Positions 48,001-58,200 of a stretch of 64,000 bases of DNA are shown here, in pieces; positions within the stretch are counted from its first letter, which is position 1; every line of letters starts with the position of its first letter. Source of the DNA: Amaurobius ferox (taxonomy: Eukaryota; Arthropoda; Arachnida; Araneae; Amaurobiidae); contig OX578137.1 of assembly GCA_951213105.1 (NCBI GenBank), forward strand, positions 75,181,104 through 75,245,103. The letters are read 5' to 3'. The notes under the pieces were generated by a model that searched no databases, was not told the DNA's origin, and saw only the letters and a program-made list of their open reading frames with translations. A program made the position numbers and the translations under genes.

Positions 48001-51000
48001 CTCTATCAAAATTTAAATGGGAATTTCTCATTTATTCGGATAATCGAACAGTTGGGTTTGTGGCACCCCCTAAATTAGAAACTATTAGAAAACTGAAATT
48101 GCACATACTCTTCCTTTCGAACTATCTACCCATACACTAAATTTGAAGTCTCTATCCCATCCCGAAGCATAGTTTTTCGTCATTTCACTTTTTAAACGAT
48201 TTTCTCTGGAGCACCCTCTTCAACAAACATTTTTGAAAAACTCTTTTGTCTTGGGTGTGTTCTTGGGTGTTTTCAAATGATTCATCCATATACCAAATGT
48301 AAAGCCTCTTTCACATTTTAAAAAAGACATTTCTCCTTTATATTGAAAATCGAACATTTTCATGTGCAGTACCCCCTTAAGTAGAAAATATTGGAAAACT
48401 GAAATTGTACACTTTCTTCCTTCCAAAATATCTACCCGTACACAAGATTTGAAATCTATATCTCATTGCGAAACATGTTTTTTTATCAATTCACCTTTCG
48501 AACATTTTCCTCTGGAGAACCCCCCTTAAACAAACATTTTTGAAAAACTATATTCGTCTTGGGTGTTTTCATCAAATGATTAGTTCATATACCCAATTTC
48601 AAGCCTCTGTCAAATTTTAAAGGAGCCGTTTCTCATTTATTCGGAGAATCGAACATTTTGGTGTACGGCACCCCCCTTAAGCAGAAAATATTGGAAATCT
48701 GAAATTGCACACTTTCTTCCTTTCGAACAGTTTACCCATACACCAAATTTGAAGTCTATCTTATCGCAAAGCATATTTACCTATCATTTCACTTTTCGAA
48801 TGTTTTGGTGTGGAGCACCCCCTAGTGCATAAATCGATTAATATCTGTGCGTACAATCAAACCAGTAGCCATGAAATAGCACATAGTAAAATTAGCTTTC
48901 TATTAGCATAGTAAAACTAGTTCATGGGCCAATATATCCAAAAAGTGACTAGTGAAAGTTGTATATATATAACAATACAATTAACATTTTAAAATATAGA
49001 ATCGAGCCCAAAGGTCAAGTGCATGAATATAATACACACAACCCCAAAATTATTACTATTTATACACAAAGGTACTATAATGAAAAGAAGAATTTTAATG
49101 TTAATTAACATTTAAAGTTAGTCAAACATAAATAAATAAAAGATTGATAGCGTAAATATAGTTAAGAAGTATTAATTTTTTTTATAACATATCAGAGTAA
49201 TTTTAGCATTAATAATAGATAAGTAAATTAATTAAAATTTAATGAATTAACCCATTCACAACCGCTGAGTGAAGGAAGAAGCACTTCCGTGAGACCGTGC
49301 ATAACGAGAATCGTTTGCTGCTTCAGGCCCAAGCACTTTTTTGATGCTAAATCTAACGTGGCAAAATAATTGTATTTAAGCTTTGCTTTAAAATACATCT
49401 ACCATTATCACAGAAATACATTTGTTTTATTGCATTTTGAGGGACCTGACTTCATCATTGTTTTTCAAACGTGAGCCTTGAAAACCTGTTTGTTTTGTTT
49501 ATTATTACTTGTATAATATCGTCAATAAAATACAGATTAAAAAATAATTTTCTTTAAACGAGGCTTTGAACTGTTTATATTTAGTCCAGGGTTCATAAAA
49601 CTAAAAAGATAGCAGATCTTCGAAATTTGAATTCTATTTATCTGTACCCAAAGTATCAAAACATTATCCACCCACATTGATTCTTTTAAATAAATTTCTA
49701 CACTAAAGCACACAGTAACTATTTCACTTTCTTCACTATGAAATTCATTCATCAATTGTTAAATTTTACTTTTAGAAATATATTTTACTGTTTTTGTCAT
49801 GATTATTTCAATTCTTCTGACTAAATACTTACAAGCTTATATGCGCTCCCCCTGAAACCCAGTAATAAGAATTTTCAGCCCTAAGTATTTAAGAACTATA
49901 CATATCTATATATATAAAGAAAAAAAGTATGTATGTATGTATGTATGTATGTATGATCCAACATTAAGGGAGAACGGCTGAACCAAATTTGATGAAATTT
50001 GGTGGGTAGTCTTGAAATAGCCTCACTTAAAATTTAGTCCATGTTTTGAGTTTCTAACACCAGGTGTTGTCGCAATATTAATGAAAAACAAAACTTTTGT
50101 TTGTCTCATCATCACAGGAGAACAGCTGCACCAAATTTAATGAAATTTTGTGGGTAGCTTTGAATAGCCCCCCATAAATTTAGTCTAAGTTTTAAGTTTC
50201 TAAGACCAGGGGGGTTCTCGAGATATTAATGGATAACAAAACTTTTTCCTAAAACTTCTACTCCCTAACTCCATGATTCCCAACGAAAAATATGGAAATT
50301 GTTTGTTTAAAACATAGTCAATTAAATCGCTGAGTTTTGTGGGAGTTTATTGAAAATATTAGTCACTTTTGAAAATCGCAGGTTTGAAATATGAATTTAA
50401 ACGGAAGCTCTATAGTCATGGCTTATTTTCAGAGGCTTACTCAACAATGAAAAGTATTAAGAAATCAAAATTATTATTTAATTATTAGCATTTTATGAGG
50501 AAGATTCTTTCTTATATCATGACAAGTCATTTGACTCTGCAGTGGACACTGATGATGCCGTTAATTACCTACCATTCAGCTTCAAACGAGTCCAGTTCCC
50601 AGTTAGACTGGCATTTGCCATGACTATCAACAAAGCTCAAGGACAAACCCTTAAGTTTACAGGCATGAATTTAGAAAGTTCTTGCTTCTCTCATGGCCAA
50701 TTGTATATGGCATGCTCAAGAGTAGGAATTTCACAAAATTTGTATGTTTTAGCTCCGGGAGGTAAAACCAAAAATGTGGTTTACAAGCAAGCATTGCAGT
50801 AAAACGTAACAAATTAGGATAATATCATTTAATTTGTTAACATTTGCATTGTTGTCTAGCGCTTAAGAGTAAATTTAGTTTTCTTTTCAAACTGTACATA
50901 TTAACTGTACATCAATTATGGACACCTAATAATCACATTCCCAGACGTTGCCTGCCAGGGCCACCCTTCCATAGGACCTAGCTGCAAAGGGCATGCTGTA

Positions 51001-54000
51001 GGCATGCTGAAAGCAGCTATGACTTATATAATGCAATTATTTTTTTTTTTCTTACATAATGCAATGAATTTACTTCTTTCACAGTGAAAACACAATGTAT
51101 CAGATTCATGGCCCTATATGTTCTAGTGCAATTGTTATCAGAGTTTTGCATCATAAATCCCGAGCAATGTCGGGTAATCGCTGCTAGTAGGAAATTGTAT
51201 AGTAGCATAATATAACAAATACAAAGGGTGGCAAAATCTAATACAGTATACTAGAGTATAATATAATATTAAAATCTAAAGTACAAAGATATTATCTTGA
51301 TCAGCAGAGTCTGCACACTTCCCATGCTACGTTCAGCACTGCTGGTGGGACCTTCGTTAAAGTAGGTATTATTTCCCTCTCACAAACAGAATTGGATATT
51401 TCCAATTTTGAGCTACCACCTTTTTTTACATCTCTTCCAAACAAACATGAATGCATATGAAAAATGGGGTTAAATATTGAAACATATCAATGAGTAATAA
51501 AAACAGAATAAACAAAGTGCAAATTAATTGAACTTGAATATACAATATTTGCAATTTCTTGTATGAGAAAGTTCTTGCTCTTAGAAAATTTCAATGCTTT
51601 TTATCGAATCTTGTGAAAAGTTATTATATTCTACAAGCAATAATTGAGAACATTATTAGTTGTAAATCACTACTTTATTTTTTATAGTATGGATTATAAT
51701 TTATGACATCAATAGGACATATGCTTTAAACCATGCCTGCATTCACAGCCAAAATAAATTTTTCATAGTACATATCCAGGGATGTATCGAGAGAAATGTG
51801 AGTGGTGGTTGATTTTCCAGAATAAATATAATTGCGAATATATAATTTTGAAACAAGCTTCACGTTAATTCGCACACACAAACAGTATTAGTATTGTATA
51901 CTTTTATATTAAAGAAAAACATTTGATAAAATTGAATATAACTTTTTTTAAATGTAATTATAATATGTATAATTTTTTGGATGAGTGGTGGTCGGCAATT
52001 GAGTGGTGGTCGGAAATTCTGAGTGGTGGAAACCCCGACCACCGCCGACCACTGTAGATACATCCCTGCATATCTATATAACTAATAAATACTCGACATT
52101 TTTTATCCTGTGTTTAATCATCTTTATTATATTCTCTGTAGTTGTTTGATTTTGATGAAGAAGTGGAGCCATTATTAGAAGCCTTAGTAGGCCAAACATT
52201 AGAACAGGCATTAATAGAAATAATGGCAGAAGAAGAATTAGCTGTTATTGGTGACATGCAAGAAGATTATGAAGTTCGTAGAAATGTTGAGTTGGCAGAA
52301 CTAAAGCGCTTAGAAGAACATGAGCGAAGAATTTTTGAAGAAAGGGTAACTATAAATAATCAATCTAACATCCATTTTTCAAAGAAAAGTATTATAAGAT
52401 GTAAAAAGTTTTCCCATTCATATTATAAAATTTTAACGTACAAAACTGTGTAAAATATTAATGCTTTAAAAATTGCTAGCAAATATTTCTCTGAAAAGTT
52501 TTGTATTTTGAATGTAGTTTTAAAAATATATGTATATTCAGCCCCCATTGTGATAAAATTACTAATTCAATATATCTTCTTTTATATTTCAATCATCTAG
52601 TCTTTATATACTAAGAGTATGACTAGTAGAAAAGTGTAAAAAATAAATCTGAGTACTAAAACAACTCGCTACCAAGCAACTCTCACTTTAATTAAACATT
52701 ATTCAAAAAAATTTTGCTCTTATTTTGAATATGTAAAATTAGAATAAAAGTTGGTGATGGGGTGAGTATTCCTGAGAGCTATGCTGGTAGTAGCTTTGGT
52801 ATTGACAGGGTTTTACAAGCTGGACATGCTAAAGGTGAGGCTCCTGACAAAACGAGACATCCTTGTCATTTAAGTTTGGGGTTGGGCGTGAAGCTAACAA
52901 CTTTACCCTGTAAAAAAAATTCTTGTTGCAAAATCCAAAGAATAAAATTTTGAATTGCCTTTTGAGAAATGGACTGAAAAATGCTTTAAGGATGCGAGAT
53001 TTAATTTTTGGAATGTACTTTCTTTGTATCAGAGGGGCTTTCTTTGCTTTTCATGTGCTTATCGACAAGATTGATAAGAATAATATTGATCTAATGGCTA
53101 TCCAGGTAAAGAGATGGATTGATGAGGGAATTTCGGAAAAAAGAAATCATACTATATTCTACAGCTGTAATGAAAGCAAAACAACATATTTTTGGTACTA
53201 GTTTTATAATAAACAAGAAAGATCAATCATGCATAAGCATTGATTATGAAACACTTTCCAACTGAAATGTAATTTCATTTAAAAATTTCTAAAATGTGAT
53301 TCATTCAGTGGTAATATCTTTTACATTATCACAGTACTACAGTAATTTATTATACTTAAATATCTAAAACTGTATCGAAATATAAATCATCTGATTCTTT
53401 ATGCAAAATCAATGAATATTTCATTCATATAACTTGTATTCCAGACTCCAGAGCTAAATAATTTTGTGTGAAAAAAATTCAGCAATTCTTATGTAATTCA
53501 TCTTACAATCGCTTGAGATATTTGCATTCTGCATATGTTAAAATTAGGCTTCCTTGAAGAAATAATAAAAGTTTAGGGATCATTTAAAATCACAACTATT
53601 GTAATTGCATAGGCACGGAATTTAGATACACAGATAATACACAGATAATATATATGTGTATGTGTATGTACTCAAAGTATTGGAATCGTGCCGAAGATCG
53701 GAACTCGAATTTTCAAAGGATCTACACGTTTTGGGACTTCTAGAACACGAAAAAACTACTTTTAGGAAGACGTCTGTGTGTGTAAGGGTGTATCTGTGTA
53801 TGTTTCTGTGTGTCTGTGTGGATATTACATCCACTCTAATTGAAAAACTAATGGACCGAATTTCATACAATTTGGTAGGTATGTTTTTTGTGGGAAATCC
53901 TGATGTTCATTAGATTATAGTACGATTCGTAATAAAAGAATCTGCCTTCTTTGCGAAATGGCCGCAGAAATTGCCTTTATCCACTCTAGCTAAAAACTAA

Positions 54001-55197
54001 TGAACCAAATTTAACAAAATTTGGAGTATAATATTTCAATAACCTACAAGTGATTTATATACCAAATTTAACAAAATTTTGTATATAAATCATTTGTAGG
54101 TTATTCTACTACGATTCGGGAAAAAGGAACGGGCTATTTTTGCGAAATGGCCAGCAAAAATCGTTATATATAAAAATAAAAGACTACGTGTGCTCAATTA
54201 TATCAATTAAATTCCTATTTTATATGTGATTTTTGACAACAAAAAGAATAAGACTAACCCCATTACTCTAGGACTAGCCGTTCTTGAGATATTCTAGTTT
54301 TTTCGCGTTTTCGCTACGCCACCTTTGACAATAAGTCCAGCTATCAAATGAGAACCAAATTTAAGTTTAACGTGTAAATTCAATGTCATTTAAAATACTT
54401 ATGTTGTGCAGATAAACTCAAATTACCATTGAATAAATAAAGAGAACGAATATGAGTCTGCAGAGAAAGACATGTGCTGTCCACATCAGAATTTTTAACA
54501 ATATTACACCAATGATTTATAGAAGTGAACGGGGATTATTTTCAGGCCATTTCGAAAAAAATGCATGATCTATATTTAAAGATCCATCAAATTTTTGTCG
54601 AATAAAATGTTCAACAAATTTAAGCTGTGTACCAAATTTTAACTCTCTAGGACGTAGGAAAGTGCATTTAAAATGCCATCAACTAAATTTATCAAGAAGA
54701 GTTATATAAAATTTAAAAAAAATGAAAAATTGTTATCTACCAAATCTATTTTAAAATATGAAGCCACTCCCATATGCAAAACGTTTAAACAAATGGAGAG
54801 ATATTTATTATATAATATCTCTCTCTTTTCTTTCTGGAAGATATCCCAAAGTCAGAATTTAATTGAATTTGTTTTTTTCCCTATATTAAATAATTTTTTT
54901 AATTAAAAAACTACTTAACATATTTTACTGAATTTTTTTTTATATATTCTATGGGATAATGTGAATATTTCCTAAAAATTTCGAAGCAATTCGTGAATTT
55001 TAAATTTACTTAAAAAATGTTTGAAAAATTAGGTCCCATAGGGTTCAATGTATTTCATTTTTTCAACCCGGGTTCAATAAAAAACTAATTGGGTGATATT
55101 ATTTATTTATATTCCCATAGGTCCTACAGACCGTCTGAACAATATACTAAAATTTCATTTTGATAAACTCATTTTTACGGCAGTTATCGTGCTAACG

Positions 55198-55235
<38 letters not shown>

Positions 55236-58200
55236 ATGAACAAAGTCATAAACACTTTTCAACTTTGTTGTAAAGTGTTAATAAAACATTAAAATATCTT
55301 GTCCAGGATTTCAAGGCTAAAGCACCAAGACTCATTAGAATTAGGAGATTGTTCTTAAATTACTGTATTGTAAGCACTCATGCACTAACTGAAGATGAAG
55401 ATGAAAAGATCTTTTTTTATGAAGATCTGGATGACGTATACTATAATTGCCCCCAAATTACATCAAAATTATTATGGGTGATTTTAATGCAAAGATAGGT
55501 AAAGGAAAAGAATATAAACCTGTAATTCAAAAAATATAGTCTGTATAATGAAACTAATGATAATGGAGACAGACTTATAAATTTTGCAGCTGCACATATG
55601 ATAATCGGTAATAATATATTTGAACATAAAAATATGTACAAGATGACCCAGAGGTTTCCAGATAAGAACAATTTTAATCAAATTGATCATCTTCTTAATG
55701 ACTAGACATATATTTAACTTATTGGATGTTAAATCTTGCAGAGATGCAAATATTGATTCTGACCACTACCATGTGATGTATAAAGTTAAAGGGAGAATCT
55801 CAAATGCCAGGAAAACACGAGGTGAATAACCAGAGAAGTTTAATTGTGTTAGACTGAAAGAACTTGACATAAATGAATATCAAACTACACTGGATAAACA
55901 GCTGACAAATGACACTACCAATGAAACAACAATGCGTATAGACAGCTGATGGAACTCTATCAAGGAGAGTTTATTGGATGCTGCTGATTCCAGTCTTGGA
56001 AAAACTAAAAATAACTTGTAGATTAATTTGATACTGATTGGGGGAGGGGGGGGGGGGTTGTTGTTGAGACCCAGACCGTCCGACCTACCAGAAAGGTGTA
56101 AGGTAACTGTTTGGACGGCGGGAAAGTGCCACCCAATTTAGACTGGAACCCAGTGAGGGAGGCATCCACAAGGACCATACCCTCCTTCCCCTACCACCAA
56201 CCTCTCGGAAGGACTTACGGACCCACATGTTTAACGTGATCGTACTCCGCATGAACACAGCGGCAGTTGTGGCAGTGTGCAAATCCAGCACGCAAACCAC
56301 CGGGCTACCGCGCTCGAAATGTGCCAACAGCACTCGGTGTTCCCAGGTGGTCACCCATCCAAGTATTAACCATGCCCGATGCTGCTTGACTTCGGTGATC
56401 TAACTAGAACTGGTGTTTTCAGCACGGTAGGGTCGTTGGCTCTGGGAGAAGGGGGGGTCGAAAGCCCAGGCCATCCGACTCGTCCTAGGACTCAGAGCAA
56501 TTAATTGGATGGACAGGGGGGGGAAAGGGGGGTTGTTGTTGTTGTTGTTGTTGTTGAGACCCAGACCGTCCGACCTACCAGAAAGGTGTAAGGTAAATGT
56601 TTGGACGGCCGGGAAGTGCCACCCAATTTAGACCGGAACCCAGTGGGGGAGGCATCCACAGGGACAGTACCCTCCTTCCCCTACCACCAACCTCTGTAAT
56701 AACTGAGAAGAAAAATGAAACCTAGATGTTACATAGGAGACACTCAAGAAATGCAGTTCAGGAGTGCAAAATGATAAGGAGAGAAGAAAAAAAAGGATAC
56801 ACAAAAGAAAGAAAGACTAAACAAAGAAAGTTTACCCAGAAAGAACACCTTAGGCATTCCCATGAAAACAGAGCTTTCTATCAAGAAATTAACATGTGTC
56901 ATAATTTAAACCAAAACTAACTCTTTGTAAGATTAATGATGGAATTATCATATGAGAGTGAGACAGAAAATATATTTGATAGATGGATTGAATACTTTTA
57001 CAAATTACTGAGCACTAGTGCTTTCGAACATGTAATACATTCAACAGTATATGGAACTTTGAAGCCCTCATTTTTATCCCCATAAAGAAACTTAAGAAAA
57101 ACTAAAAAGTAATAAACTGCTGATCCTGATCTAATACCGTCAAAACTACTAAAATCTGCAGGACCAATTTTGTTAAGACAAATCAATTAAGTAATACTCT
57201 CTGAACTAATACTTACCAGTAGATTAGAAATTAAGTATTATGTGTCCAGTTCATAAGAAAAGAAATACTGTGAATTGCTCAAATTATGGAGGAATCAGCT
57301 TGTTGTGAACAGCATATGAAATTTTCTAAAATCTTTTACTTAACAAATTGTTCCCTTTTGTTGAGGATACTGTTGGGGAATACCAATGTGGATTTAGAAG
57401 TGGAAGATCCACTACAGAATAAATCTTTACTCTACACTAGATTCTGGAAAAGTATAAATAATTTGATGTTGAAACCACCTTATTTTAAATCTGCTTATGA
57501 TAGTATTGACAGAGGTGGTCTTTTGCAGGCTATAAAGGAATTTGAAATATTTGAAAAATTAAATAGACTGGTAGATCTTACATAGACTCATTTCATTATA
57601 CTAATCCAAGGTGAAATCTTAAAATCTTTTGATATTAAAAGCTTGCTTTGATATTAAAAAAGGCACTTGCTTGTCTATTTTTCACCTTAGCCCTAGAGAA
57701 AGTAGAGATTCTAATATCAACACTAAAGTATATATCTACCACAAATCTATTCAAATTCTTTCATATGCTGATAACATTAATATTATAGCGAGAACCACTA
57801 AAGATCTAAAGGAGGTCTTTCTTGCCTTAGAAAACACAGCTGATTGAATGCATCAGAAAATTAACTAAGACAAAATTAAATGCACTGCTTTTACTAGAAG
57901 TGGGTCTATCCCCCCTCATATTTGAGGCTGATTTGTTACAAGTTAACAATTTTGGTGTACAGTAATTGTTTTCAGATTTATTTCTTAAAGCATTTTACTG
58001 TTGTACATGAAATAAGCATATATAGTTTAGAAGTTTAATATATAGTTTAGAAATTTATTTTTAAAAATATCTAGGAACAAAATGTTTTTTGCTGTCACCA
58101 ATAAATGCTAGTTACAGGAATTGTTGTAGTTTTGAAGAATAACCACCATCTCACCATGCATTTGGTTTTGAATTTATAAAAATTCTGTTGGGGGTATTCA

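Larger units (their letters stand above)
37218..52141. other. RSPH3 intron c-d, transposon-rich
   Basis: A 14.9-kb intron. In order: a 60-bp SINE tail, a long-TIR MITE, the tandem Penelope-like element, TA microsatellites, an unassigned stretch 45110-45580, an inverted Helitron-like unit with ~148-bp repeats split by unassigned A-rich sequence (45850-47600), a plain stretch 48850-49900, a Helitron remnant and a hAT-like MITE. Confidence 0.7.
55300..57960 (+). pseudogene. Decayed RTE-like LINE, interrupted by SINEs
   Basis: Reading across frames, 55310-55690 encodes an apurinic-type endonuclease: THALTEDEDEK, IIMGDFNAKIGKG, NGDRLINFAAAH and NFNQIDHLL. Later pieces are ESETENIFDRWIEYFYKLL, ADPDLIPSKLLKSAGP, GEYQCGFRSGRSTTEQIFTL, FKSAYDSIDR and QILSYADNINIIART (reverse transcriptase fingers, palm and the degraded ADD motif). 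Many stops and frameshifts. SINEs sit at 56058-56440 and 56531-56697. The order of domains and motif spelling fit RTE/Craft-type elements. No 5' UTR or tail was recognised. Confidence 0.85.
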
